Below are positions 1-11,826 of a stretch of DNA of 64,000 bases, piece by piece (position 1 is the first letter of the stretch; every line of letters begins with the position of its first letter). The notes beneath the pieces were generated by a model. The model was not told the DNA's origin. It saw nothing but the letters and a program-made list of their open reading frames with translations, and did not search any database. A program made the position numbers and the translations under genes. The DNA is taken from the NCBI RefSeq assembly GCF_009730915.1, contig NC_052475.1, positions 17,577,430 through 17,641,429 of the forward strand, written 5' to 3'. Source of the stretch: Dioscorea cayenensis subsp. rotundata (lineage: Eukaryota > Streptophyta > Magnoliopsida > Dioscoreales > Dioscoreaceae).

Positions 1-580
1 GCTCAAGGTCTTCCAAAAAATGTTTAAAAAGAAGGAAAAAAAATGGATGATTTGATGGTGAAAAATACAATTTTCAAAAGGATGATGTGTTTTTTTTTCC
101 ACCATTGCAAAGGGTAAAGATGGAATTTAATTAAATGAGCTAAACATAATGAGCTGCAGGGGGGAAAATTGAAGTGAAACAAAAAGGAAGGGTTGCATGG
201 CAAATTCAGAAGTCAGAGGGGCTATCTGGGAAGTTTTGAAACTGTTAGGGGGTAAAAAATAATTTTCTAAATTTTCAATAGTTAAAGCAAATATTCCAAA
301 AAAACAGAAAGCTTGTCTCAATATCTTCCTGTCCTTTTTCTTTTATTATTATTGTTGTCTTTGTCCTTACAAATTGCGTGGGAAGACATGCATGATGGGA
401 TCTACCTTACTCGCTGCACGCCTGAGCAGAGCCAATCACTCCGTCCATGAGAATTTCTTTTAGCTTCCTTGTTGGCCAGCACATGTCATGCCTTCAAAGT
501 TCAAATCTTTCATTCATTCATGCTGCTTTATTATTTTAACGAAAAACTCACATGCCAATCCAAATCTGAGGTTGCAACTT
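1..580. other. Intergenic, no gene seen
   Basis: AT-rich sequence downstream of the PPR gene. Only short chance open frames are present. It probably contains the 3' untranslated region of the minus-strand PPR gene near its upper end. No repeat, RNA gene or promoter could be recognised. Confidence 0.5.
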
Positions 581-697
581 TTAGTTCTTCAACTTCAAGT
601 GTAATCTGCACTCCAAAGACTTCAAGATTATCAGCAGATGTGCATTTGATGTATCATCATCCACAGCAAATATAAGAAGTTCACTTCCAATCTGAAT
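581..697 (-). other. Untranslated remainder of the PPR E+ motif after an in-frame TAG
   Basis: Continuing the PPR reading frame past the TAG at 698-700 gives 38 further codons before a TAA at 581-583. The first residues read IQIGSELLIFAVDD, which fits the start of the E+ motif of PPR editing factors, where the preceding residue is normally Trp in a (G)CSW-type block. The TAG therefore sits exactly where a TGG Trp codon is expected, one G-to-A change away. The stretch has no internal stop, so the lesion is either recent or a sequencing error. The alternative, that the protein naturally ends at 698, does not explain the motif match downstream. Confidence 0.75.
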
Positions 698-3097
698 CTA
701 ACTTGATCCACAATCTTTTCTCAGCCCATTCATTCTCATCAGTGTCGCTATTCTTGAAGCTCCATGCCACCTTCCATGGGCTGCATGTATCTTTGCAAAC
801 GATACATAATTCACCGAGTTCTCTGGTTCCACCATGAACTTGTGTCTTGGCACATCCTTTTCGTCTAATTTAATCATATAATGTTCTTTGCACAAAGTAA
901 GTAATGATCTGACCACATGATCATCAGGCTTGAAGGGTAATGCAGAGATTATCCGACATGCTTCTTCGAAGCTACCACGATTTACAAGTAAACTTACCAT
1001 ACAATCATAATGCTCTCTTTGCGGCTTTATATGGTAAATAGAGATCATTTCAGTAAAAACCTTTACAGCTTCATCAGCAAGCCCTGCATGGCTACATGCT
1101 GACAGTAGAGCAGTGAAGGTGATTTCATCAGGCTTGGTTCTGAAATGTTGCATATATTGGTACAATTCAAGAGCTTCTCTAGCTTGCCTGTGCAACGCAT
1201 ATCCAGATAGCATTGCATTGTACACGGGCATCTCCTTGTTTGAAACCATATCGAATACTTTCTTTGCAAGATCAATGCTTCCACATTTAGCATACATGTC
1301 GATCAGAGACACTGCAACAGATACAGATGACAAGAACCCTTTTTTCATGATGTACCCATGGATGACCCTTCCATACCATATTGAAACCATATGAGCACAC
1401 GCTAGGATAACTCCGGCAATAACCATGGCACTTGGTCTGATGTTCATGGATAACATCTGCCCAAAAAGCCAAATTGCTTCATATCCACATCCATTCAGAG
1501 CTAAGCCAAAGATAAGTGTAGTCCATGTAATTAAGGTGGGATTCACACCGGTGAATTGCATTTGTGAGAACATATCAAGGGCCTCTTTTACCTGCCTGTT
1601 CTGTAAAAGTCCTAATATAATAGAATTCCATGAAACTACATTTGGATGAAGGCCATGCAACTGCATTTGATAGAAATGTTTCAGGGCTTCCCCACTCAAG
1701 CCATACTGAGCATAAGCAAAGATCAATGTGTTCCACACCACCAAATCTCTTGAGGTTGCAACATCAAAGACTCGTTGCGCAAGCTCCATCTTCCCGCAAC
1801 TTGAATACAAATCTATCACAGCGCTCATGACCGATAGATCTGAATCAAGATTATTTCTGATGCAAAAGCCATGACCAACCCTGCCAAGTTCTATCTTACC
1901 AACATTAACACAAGCTGCTAATATAGAACACAGAGTCACACAATCAAATTTAAAGTTCTCCCTCCTCATCAGACGACAAGAATGAAATGCTTTCTCAATC
2001 TGTTCATCTTGCACATAACTGGAGATCAGTAAATTCCATGTTACCACATCTCTATTAATTATACAATCAAAAACAGACTCCGCATCTTCTACCAAGCCTA
2101 CTTTGCAATAGAAATTCAAAAGAGAAGTACCTAAAATGTTATCAAGCTCCAAACCACTTGTCACCGCAATTGCATGAGCTTGCCTGCCTTCATCTACAGC
2201 CTCTACGTTGGCTGATGCAGATAAAAAGCTAGTGATACTAACTCGAGTCGGCTGCACACCGTCAACTCTCATCTCAGAAAACAGCTGCAATGTCTCCTCA
2301 TCCAGACCGTTTTGAAGAAAACTCACAAGCATTGAATTCCATGAAACCACATTTCTCTCAGGGATTTGAGCAAACACCTTCAGGGCGTCCTCCAAAACCC
2401 CACATTTCCCATAGAAATCCACAAGACTACTAAGAACATACACACACTCGCCAAAACCAATCTTCATGGCGTAGCCATGAATCCCTCTCCCAATTCCAAC
2501 CAATTGAAGCGCCGAGCAGGATTTCAAAGCATTCGGAACAACAAAATTATCTGGAAAAACACCAATTTCCACCATTTCACAGAACCCAAGCAGAGCATTT
2601 TCATGAAAACCATTCCTGCAATTCAATCCAATCATGGCCGCCCAAGAGAAAACATTCGGCCGGCGTAGCCGGCCAAACAAGTCCCCGGCTTCCGTAGAAC
2701 AATTACACTTTGCATAGAAAACCAACAGCTTTGTCACCAAGTACTCGTTTTCACTGAAAAAGGAACCATTTTTAAGGATTCTGGCATGAATTTGTTGACC
2801 TTCTCGGAGAGCTCTCTCATAAACGCAACCCTGCAGCAACTCTCCATAGATCTCCGGGCCAACAGGGATTTCATCAGCCTCCATTTGATTGAGAATACGG
2901 AAAGCTTCATGATTCAACCCCTGCTTTGCAAGTGAGGAGATTTGGTGGAGAAAGGAGGTGTTACAGACTCCACCATTGACGTTGCCAAGAGATTTGGAGA
3001 GATTGGCTTCATGAATTTGGGTGGAATTCTTGGTTTTCATGGATTTTGGAGGTCCCAAGAGAGGGTTTGATTGGGTGGGAAGAGGAAGGGAAGCCAT
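698..3097 (-). CDS. CRR21: PLS-class pentatricopeptide repeat protein, CRR21-like, prematurely stopped in E+
   Basis: Single-exon gene of 799 codons from the first ATG (3097); the open frame extends further upstream only through non-ATG codons. The N-terminus is rich in Ser/Pro and fits a plastid transit peptide. From about residue 65 onward it is built of P, L and S repeats, with recurring motifs such as VVSWNSML, NVFSWAAMIG, DVVTWNLLIS and LIDMYAKCGS, followed by the E region. The whole chain aligns in order with Arabidopsis CRR21, known to be required for C-to-U editing of the plastid ndhD transcript (NDH complex subunit). Such E+ proteins bind RNA through the repeats and recruit a DYW deaminase in trans. 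Here the chain stops at a TAG in the (G)CSW block, so most of E+ is lost unless the codon is read through or is an error. Confidence 0.85.
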   Translation of the reverse strand: MASLPLPTQSNPLLGPPKSMKTKNSTQIHEANLSKSLGNVNGGVCNTSFLHQISSLAKQGLNHEAFRILNQMEADEIPVGPEIYGELLQGCVYERALREGQQIHARILKNGSFFSENEYLVTKLLVFYAKCNCSTEAGDLFGRLRRPNVFSWAAMIGLNCRNGFHENALLGFCEMVEIGVFPDNFVVPNALKSCSALQLVGIGRGIHGYAMKIGFGECVYVLSSLVDFYGKCGVLEDALKVFAQIPERNVVSWNSMLVSFLQNGLDEETLQLFSEMRVDGVQPTRVSITSFLSASANVEAVDEGRQAHAIAVTSGLELDNILGTSLLNFYCKVGLVEDAESVFDCIINRDVVTWNLLISSYVQDEQIEKAFHSCRLMRRENFKFDCVTLCSILAACVNVGKIELGRVGHGFCIRNNLDSDLSVMSAVIDLYSSCGKMELAQRVFDVATSRDLVVWNTLIFAYAQYGLSGEALKHFYQMQLHGLHPNVVSWNSIILGLLQNRQVKEALDMFSQMQFTGVNPTLITWTTLIFGLALNGCGYEAIWLFGQMLSMNIRPSAMVIAGVILACAHMVSIWYGRVIHGYIMKKGFLSSVSVAVSLIDMYAKCGSIDLAKKVFDMVSNKEMPVYNAMLSGYALHRQAREALELYQYMQHFRTKPDEITFTALLSACSHAGLADEAVKVFTEMISIYHIKPQREHYDCMVSLLVNRGSFEEACRIISALPFKPDDHVVRSLLTLCKEHYMIKLDEKDVPRHKFMVEPENSVNYVSFAKIHAAHGRWHGASRIATLMRMNGLRKDCGSS

Positions 3098-3163
3098 GAA
3101 TGCCCTGCATGAGAGGCTATGGGAGGATAGGCAAAGCAATCTCCACTCACTAGTCACTCCCAC

Positions 3164-3661
3164 TGGTGATGTGCCAGGGTATTCTGGTCATTTCTCATGA
3201 TAATATCTATTTATGAATAGATATTTTCTACGATGAAATGATAAAATGAATAGATATTTCCAGGAAGGGTGGGTAAATAGTGTAAGATTGAATCTATTGC
3301 TTCGCAATACTATGCAAATACGTTATAGAGATATGATAAAAATATTGTATCAATATTGTTTATCTATGATTCATAAGGTCTTTTATGGGAGAAGCTGTAA
3401 CTTTTAGAATTGTAAGATATCGGGAATTTACAATTGTGAGGTTGTATTTATTGAGATATCATTTTGGATTTATGTGGTAGATTTTAATTGCGCCATATTC
3501 ATAGGGGTAGTTAAGCCATTATAGCTGGTGTACCACTATATCTGTTTGTCTTTTTAACACATATTTATGAGATGACACATATCGTTTTTGTAAAAAAAAA
3601 ATTATTTATATGAAGTCCTCATAAATTTGAATCTACGTAGTTCACTAGATGGATGCTCATG

Positions 3662-3692
<31 letters not shown>

Positions 3693-5317
3693 ATAAATTT
3701 TAGTGAGAAACCACTTTACCATTGTTTAATCTTAACGTCAGTGCATAGGTAAATGCAAATATTATTTATTTATTTCAATAAACATAGATGAATCACTAAA
3801 ATATATTTAAAAGAAAGAAAAAGCCATGGAAGATGTGAATATGCAAGACTTGGCACATTTGGGTTCATTGATTTAGGTTGATCTTGAGAGCACTGACAGA
3901 CTTAATAGAAGTATCTCATATCCTCAAACTTTTAGTGGCAACAAATTTTGGTGTTTAACATTCAATGGTTGTTTGGAAGTCAAATCCTTTATTTTAGTGT
4001 GATTGTTTGGAAGTCAAATCTTTTTATAGGTTTTTTTTAACTATAGTGGCACTCTTTATTCAACAACTCAGACTATTTTAAAAAGCGCATATTCTGGGAA
4101 TCAATTTGTATAACTAGCTGACACGGAACAATCGCATCCTCACTTCAGAAATCCTGGCCACCAGAAAATACAACAAATTTTTGACAAAAACTTATATTCT
4201 TTATCATAGAATTATTAAATTAGTTAACTATTTGTTACTTCTCTACTCTTGTGTTATTAGCATTTGGGGTTTCTTTAACATAATATTTAGCTTTCCTGCA
4301 TCACATTCTTTGCATGAGTTACAGAGTGTTTGGAGGTCCAAACTCCCTCACCCCCTCAGAAAGGTGGGGATCTCCTTACTAAGACTACTATCTAGAATAT
4401 TTGATTTAAAAAAAGAACATGCATGTTACATAATGATATTTACTCTATGTACTCTTCTATTGTTGTGAACATCATTCATATGTGTTTATCATGGAATTCT
4501 ACAATCTATGATGCAAAAAAACCATATTAGAGGACTCAGTTGTGTTAGCTAAGCATAATTTGGAGTTCCTAGGACACCGTACAGACTCGGGTGATTAAGA
4601 GGAGAGAACAGCTTCGCAGGGAGTACCTTTGGGATGCGTCTACCCCTGGATGTGTCAAAGTTTTGTATCTTTTTGTTTGAATCTTAATCTTTTTGTTTTT
4701 CGTCCGTGTTGTTTTTATTTTTGTTTCTTTAACTGTGCCAATCTCCACTTTTAGTGGATTGTTTTTCTCTTATATGACAATTGTCTACTGTCCGTCCTTC
4801 ATTGGTGTTGTGCTCTCTTTCTACTCTAATGAATTAGGGTGGTTTAACCATTTTTTATTTTTAAAGTCGAATATACACATTACGTAACACTACAACGAAG
4901 AAAGGGGTGGGAAGTATGGTATAATTTTTAAGAAATGACTATCCCAGGAATCATCCATATCTATGCCTTCTTTGTCAATCTGCTCTGGGTTCTTCAATCA
5001 AATCCAAAACTGGAGGAAAGCGCCCACCAGCACTTGGAGAGGTGCACAGGATTTTAAATTGAGCCAAGTTTTGTCGATCAAGATTTCAAACCATTATATT
5101 ATTGTTTGAGTTGAACATGTCAACATACAAGATTTGACACACTAATATTATATAAGAGCGTAGATGAATATGATTGCATTACACAGAGAACACTACTACT
5201 CTTCTATTACACAAACAAGAAGAAGAAGAATATCCAGAAGTGTAATAGCATCTGGAATAAGTACAAAATATGGTTTATAATTATCTGGAAAAGATAAAAA
5301 AAAAAAAAGAGATCACA
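3164..5317. other. Intergenic with (TA)n run, no gene seen
   Basis: About 2.2 kb of AT-rich spacer between the start of the PPR gene and the stop of the ABCG gene. It has a (TA)n microsatellite at about 3662-3686. The short open frames at 4181-4887 are hydrophobic, low in complexity and resemble no family I know. The last few hundred bases probably include the ABCG 3' untranslated region. Confidence 0.5.
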
Positions 5318-5588
5318 CTATCTTTTCTGGAAGTTGAGCTGCCTAATTCCTAATGCAAAGACGAAGGCAAAGAGCAAATTGAATCCAATCTCTGCAGCAG
5401 CAACTCCTCCTAAAAAAGAACGCTTGTAACCAAAATAATCCCTTACGAACTGCTTCACTGTCTTCCCAGTGTCGTCCATAGGTGTGTCAATGTCCCCAAA
5501 TTGAGAGGATATTAAGCCATACAATGTCCATGCAATTGGGCATGCCCAGAAGTACCATTTCCACCATTTCGGTATTCTCTGCAGTTAA

Positions 5589-5619
<31 letters not shown>

Positions 5620-8600
5620 CAGTATAAGATCTTGAATTCTATTAATGCAATTATTATAGATAACAGCGTTCTAATAGTTTCACATTGGTTACATAAATTC
5701 GGGCATGAGCAATTATCATAGACAGTGTAACGTCAATGAAGCATATGGAAGTACTAATACAAATGATAAAAGATTTGAAGAATTTTACCGGGAGAGGGAT
5801 CACAAAGCCTGCAAAGAGATTCCAGATGGCATAGAAAGCAGCGGAAACAATCGCAGCAATGTCCGAGTTTGGTGTCAATGCGACAGCCATCATTCCATAG
5901 TAAGTGAAGTAAAGGAAGGTGCAGAACATTATGTAGAGATACCACATGAACTTTGAGAAAGTCCAATGAAAGTTTATCATACTGTAAGTTAGAACCCCAT
6001 AAATCAATGTCTGGGCCAATGTGTAGGGGATTTCAATTGCAACCTGTAAATCAATTCATCAATCAATTTTAAATTCAGGCTTTGAATTTTTTTCTGCTTT
6101 AATATATATATTTGTGTCGGTTTAATTACCTGCGCAAATGCATAAGGAAGAGGGGAGTACATCCCAGCAGCTTTCTCTCTGTAAAATACAGTTCTTTCAA
6201 CATCCACAGCAGGTTGTACAGTCTGAGAATTTTGAACTCCAATGAACAAAACTGCAGAATATAGAGCTCCCATGGCATTGAAGAGATCCTGTCTTGTTTT
6301 TCTGCAAGAGGTTTTTAGATTAATAAAATCAGGTAATTAAAAGAGCTTTTTATACATGTTTTTGAACAAATAAGGGATAAACATACGTTTTCGACCCAAG
6401 TCTCCAGAAGATGGTGCCAAACATGAGTGCAGTAATAGTTGTGAAGAACATTCTGACGGCAGTGTAAGATGGATTTCTCCAGTATGATTTGTATTGTTTC
6501 CAAAAGCAAGCAATGCATTGAACCATAAAATTTTGCGAGTATTTAGTGGGGAAGTAGAGATCTTCAGTGCCTGGAGGAGGTGTACTCAGCTCACTGATCA
6601 AAGCTTTGTTTCTCCTTCAGTATCAAAAAATCGAATCAAGTTCCAGAATCCATGAAGATTTGAGTAAAGTTTTGTTGAGACAACAAACAATTAAACTCAC
6701 CGGTAAAGGTCCGAGTTCTTGTATATTTCAGCAAAGTTTACCCCCAAGAAATCTTCTTGGCCTAATGAAGTCACTTCCAACATCCATGTGGCTGGATTGT
6801 ACCCATCCTTAATCTTACTGACTCCATTTACACTCTGCAGAAGAACAAAAAACCAAATCCATTAGCACTTATAATCAATAACTCTCAGAACAGACAACCG
6901 ATAGCAATTGTTACCTCAAAGTACTTGATAAGCTCACAAGAATTGTGCCCCAATGGACCAACATAAATCTCTTCTCCTCCTCTTTTCATCAGGAATAACT
7001 GCATGAAAAATCTCACTAAATCAAAAGAGAAAACACAAAAGAAAAACTAAAAACTCTTTTCCACAATGTATATTAATCTGATTAATTACCTCATCGAAAG
7101 CTTCAAAGATATCAATGCTAGGCTGATGAATGGTACAAACAACCGTTCTTCCAGTATCCACAGTGTTCCTCACTGTCCTCATAACAATTGCGGCAGCTCT
7201 TGCATCCAATCCAGATGTAGGCTCATCCATGAATATAATAGATGGATTAGCAACAAGCTCAACAGCAATTGTCAGCCTCTTTCTCTGCTCTGTTGATAAC
7301 CCACTTACTCCTGGCAATCCTACCAATGCATTCCTCAATGGTGTCAACTCTACCAATTCCATCACCTCATCAACAAACATCTGCAGTAAATCACCATTTC
7401 TTCAATTTACATTCCACAATTCATGCATATAAAGTTGATATTCAATCATTGATACATACCATCCTTGTTTTCTTATCGACATCAGAAGGTAAACGGAGCC
7501 AGGCAGAGTAGACGAGCGATTCATAGACAGTGACAAAAGGAGAGTGTATGTCATTTTGCTCACAGTATCCAGAAATTCTAGCAAATGTTTCTTGCACCTT
7601 AGGATAACCAGATATGGTGACACTGCCATCTATATATCCTCCGGTTTTCCTTCCAGCCAAGACATCCATTAGAGTGGTCTTACCAGCACCACTGACACCC
7701 ATCAATGCAGTGAGCACTCCTGGCCTGAATGATCCACTGACACCTTTAAGCAGCAAAAGCCGATCTTCTGTGACACCTTGAGATTTCATTTCCTGCAAGT
7801 CCAGTAACCAATTTTAGAATGCAAACCTTGATCTTTCATATCATTTACAAGGTAGCATATGTTTTTTAGTTCGCATCTAACAATGTCCGTTGTAAGTATT
7901 GCATCTAGTTTACCTGTGGCATGTCCACGGCGTACTTGACATCATCGAAGGTAAGCGAAAGAGGAGCAAATGGAAGCACCATTCCCCTGTTCCGATTAGC
8001 TTCAGCCTCTTGGTTTTCTGCATTTTTTTTTTCGTGAATCATATCAGTACATTTACATTGTCAGTAAAGACAGAAAGAAATCGAATCCTTCACCTCTGCT
8101 CGCTAATTCTGAGCCTTCTCCTTCCCCATCATCAGGCTTGTCATCTTCAGCCATTGCAGTGCCTTTTCCAAGTGCTGCATTTCGGTTTCAAATTTAGTTG
8201 AAATTGTTTCTGAACAAGAGATTATATGAGTGTGCATATGTGTGTGTGTGTGTGTGTATAAATATACTTACGGTCAAGGAAATCAAGAGCGAGAGTACAT
8301 AGAGCATTGAAAACAAGAACATATCCAATTAATCCAGCAATTCCAATCCAAAACCATTTTGCTTGTGGGAATATACCACGATTCTCCAACACTTTCACTC
8401 CGAGATATTGCGAAACTCCATTTGTTGTGACATTCACCTGAAGGAGAGAACATGAATGAATTCTTCAATCGAAAATCATATGGCTCTGAGAGATAAATAA
8501 TCATGAAGGAATGAGTTCCTACCTTTTTCCAACTATGGCCGAGAAATTCATTCACTGCTACTGAATTCTGAGCATACATCAAGGGTGATGCCCAGTAACC

Positions 8601-11600
8601 CCAAATCCACCATTTCTTAATATCATCTACAGAATGCAAAACAATTAATAAATAAATAAAATAAAGATGATGATAGACAGATAGAGCAATGGATGGGCTA
8701 TAAATATATACTTCGTGCAAGAACAAAGCCACCAAGAACAATGAGCACCAACTGCCCAAAAGAACCGAATGTGTTGGCCACCACCCTTTCTCTGCCAACT
8801 GCAGCAAGAAACCTGAAAAGCCCAGAGGCCATCTGACTCACTAGTGAGTAAATCAGAAATTGTCTGAGCATCCTGCAAATAAAATGTAGAGGTACATTTG
8901 TCGTCAGCAACTAATTGGATAAATATTGATATGAGTATATATAAGTCTCAATCTCTTTTCACCTCTCTACATTTGGATCGAAGCCGATGACATAGTAAGT
9001 GACACCAACCCAGAGACCGCATTCGAGGAATGAAATAGGAATCTTAAGGATCCATGCAGGGAGAGAATATGCCCATGCAGGAAAGAAGAGGAGGTCTCTC
9101 TGTTTGTAGAACACGGGGAGCTTCGCAATGCTCATAGCAAGCTCAGCAAAGCCGTTGAACAAGTGAGTAAGTAGGCCGACGAAGAGTGCACCCATGTAAA
9201 TCGACCCATCATCTGCTGTATCATGGTGCATCTTTGTTCGAAAGAAGACAGTCATTGAGATGAGCGCGAGCACAAAAAGCTGAAATGAAGAGCAACTCAG
9301 TAAAGTCCGGAGATGATTTTGTCTTTTCCAATTTTTTAACTTATTTCTCACCTGGAAGAGTTTGAAGATGTACACAAATGAGTTTCTTTTCATCAGCAGA
9401 AACTCTCTTTCAAAGCAGGCCTTGAGTAACTCTTTCTTGCTGATACCGTATCTTGATTTTGTCAAAGCGGCCGGGTGGTTCTTGCTCTTGTCAAAGGGGA
9501 CACTAAGTTCATATTCCAAACGACGACCAACATGGAAGGAGTGGAAGGCATTGGCGAATTCTTTAACTGTAATGAATCGATAAGGCTCGTTACTCTTATT
9601 CCAGTATTGCCTCTGATCCTTCTTGGATGTCACCTATAAAGACAATGCAAATTATACACATTATTTATGTGTAACTTGTTTAATTTTTCAATGTGTGACT
9701 ATCAAGAAAAGAGAGCTGAGACTATCAAGATTACTAGCAATGTTATTACCTCTTGGAGGAAGTCTGCAACACCTTTTCTCTCAGGACATTTAAACCCCAT
9801 GTATTCGAAGAATTCGAGGACATGTTCACGAGGACCTTGATAAACAATCTGGCCTTCAGAAATAAGGAAAATGTCATCAAAGAGATCATAAGTCTCAGGA
9901 GCAGGCTGAAGTAGAGCTATCAATGCAGTGCCGCCGAGGATATGAATGGTTTGCCTTAGACAATTTACTATCTGGTATGTTGTCGAGCTGTCAAGACCAG
10001 TCGATATCTCATCCATAAACAGAGCCCTCGCAGGACCAACAAGCATCTCCCCTAGAAACACATATTCAAGAAAACAATCAAGATTTCTTTTTTTTCTTTT
10101 ATCTCTTTTATTTTTTTTTCAGACGATGAGAACATTAAATGTGCTACCTGTTGTGACTCTCTTCTTTTGCCCCCCTGAAATTCCTCTCAACATTGCATCG
10201 CCTACCATAGTATCAGCACATATGTCTAATCCTAATATCTGCAACTCAAGAACACAAACGATCAAATCCCTGCACTCTTTTCAACTCAAAACAACACCCT
10301 AAGATGGAAATTCATGTATTTATAATTGTACACACACACACACCTTCAGAATGTAGTCAGTAACCACACTCTCTTGTCCTTCCAGTGAAGAAGCCTGATC
10401 AATTCAACAGAGATTGAGAATCTTACATATTTAAACCAACATTTGTTTTAATTCTTTGAAGAAATATTGTGATTACCTTCATGTAGACATCAATATCAGC
10501 ATCTGGTTTAATACCTGCAGCCTTTTCTCTCCTTGCTAGCTCACTCAACATGTCTGCCAAGACATGACAACAATATACATTAAAAGACAAATATTTACCC
10601 CTAACCAATACAAAACTCACAAAATCTTTAGATTTAAAAGTAGAGGAAAAAAGATAAGTTCATCGGTAAGAAACAGAGTTATACCATAACGAGTTCCGAC
10701 ACCTTGGCATCTTGCAGAGAAGGCCAAGGTTTCTCTAACAGTCATCTCTCCAATATGCAAGTCATGCTGACTTATATAAGCAGAGGTTCTCTGTGGGACA
10801 AACTCATCCATCCCATGTCCATTATAAGTCACTCTTCCTGATGCTTTAAGACTCTGATCAAGCTTGCCAGCCAGAGCAAGCAGTAAGCTTGTTTTCCCTG
10901 ACCCTGGAGGGCCTAAAAGCAATGCAATCCTTCCTGGTTTGACGATACCACTAATGTTATCAAGTATGGTTATCTTTTTCTTTCTAGTTGGAAGAACATG
11001 AAGAGAGTTCAAGATTGCCTTCAGAAAAAAAATCAAAATCAAAATCAAAACAAAACCAATTAGCACTTGTTAACTTTTTGTTTGCAGTATCTCATGAACA
11101 AAAATCTATGTACCTCGATCTTGTTAACAAAGAAATTTATGACTGTTGGAACAGCATTGCTGCCCACAAAAACTTCTGCCTTGATCTCAAGGTTCTCGAA
11201 CCGCACTTCAATCGTTGGATTTTCAATACCAACACTGGAAAACAAAAACACAAACACTGTTTGATTGGGAAACAAAAAAAAAAAAGAAACAAATGGAAAA
11301 AATTGCTAACTACAAGTAAAGGCTGTAAAGCTTGATTATTACCGGTCAAGTCTGTTCTTGAGCTTCATCAAGAACTTCTCATTGTCTTCTTCAGCAACTC
11401 TAACAAGCCTCTCAATCAAAGTTTTTCTTTCCTGAAATCCAAGGTTAGCAATATCAATCTCGGCAGTCTCACCAGTGAGTCCGGTGAGCACACCTTTCCT
11501 CAACCGATCATAAGTTGGCAGTTTCTCAAGTGCAGCCCATTTCAGAGCTTCTTCATCATCTTCCTCCCTTGAAGACCGGGAAAATATCTCCGTGGCTGTG

Positions 11601-11665
11601 CGGCTTCCCCACGCAGAGCCACTCCGGCGCAAGCTTGAAACAAAATTGCTTGCAGTTCGCTCCAT
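5318..11665 (-). CDS. Full-size ABCG (PDR-type) ABC transporter, 22 exons
   Basis: Exons (5' to 3'): 11665-11343, 11234-11114, 11018-10685, 10553-10477, 10394-10344, 10238-10148, 10051-9750, 9633-9352, 9279-8963, 8872-8712, 8626-8523, 8437-8272, 8174-8094, 8017-7914, 7792-7460, 7380-7090, 6998-6915, 6834-6701, 6614-6387, 6301-6130, 6043-5789, 5578-5318. All introns are GT-AG and the sum is 1423 aa, the usual PDR length. The order is NBD-TMD-NBD-TMD: Walker A GPPGSGKT (about residue 185) with signature ISGGQKKR, then GVSGAGKTT (about 870) with signature LSTEQRKRL, Walker [17 protein letters not shown] and H-loop TIHQPSID. The N-terminus has the family motif [19 protein letters not shown] and the C-terminus ends NFQKR. 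It resembles cluster I PDRs (Arabidopsis ABCG40/PDR12, tobacco PDR1), plasma-membrane exporters of terpenoids, hormones or defence compounds; substrate is not predictable. The gene looks intact. Confidence 0.93.
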
Positions 11666-11819
11666 CAAAACTCTACTACTTTTTTTCCAATCTCTTCTTC
11701 TATATATCTCAATTATCTTTAGAACAACAAAAATAAAAAAAAGAACCTGAACTTGAAGAAAACTTATGCTTCAAGTTCAGTGGCACTTGGCCATGAAAGT
11801 TCTCTAAGGAAAAACACTG

Positions 11820-11826
11820 TTATATA
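11820..11826 (-). promoter_or_regulatory. Candidate TATA box of the ABCG gene
   Basis: On the minus strand the sequence TATATAA lies about 155 bases upstream of the ABCG start codon, leaving room for a 5' leader of about 120 bases. A second AT-rich TATATAG block lies only about 40 bases upstream of the ATG and would give a very short leader. The assignment is by position and sequence only. Confidence 0.35.

Noticed and set aside
4181-4887. Hydrophobic short open frames that might be small membrane proteins
   Set aside because: AT-rich, Leu/Phe-biased composition expected by chance, no conserved motif or splice context.
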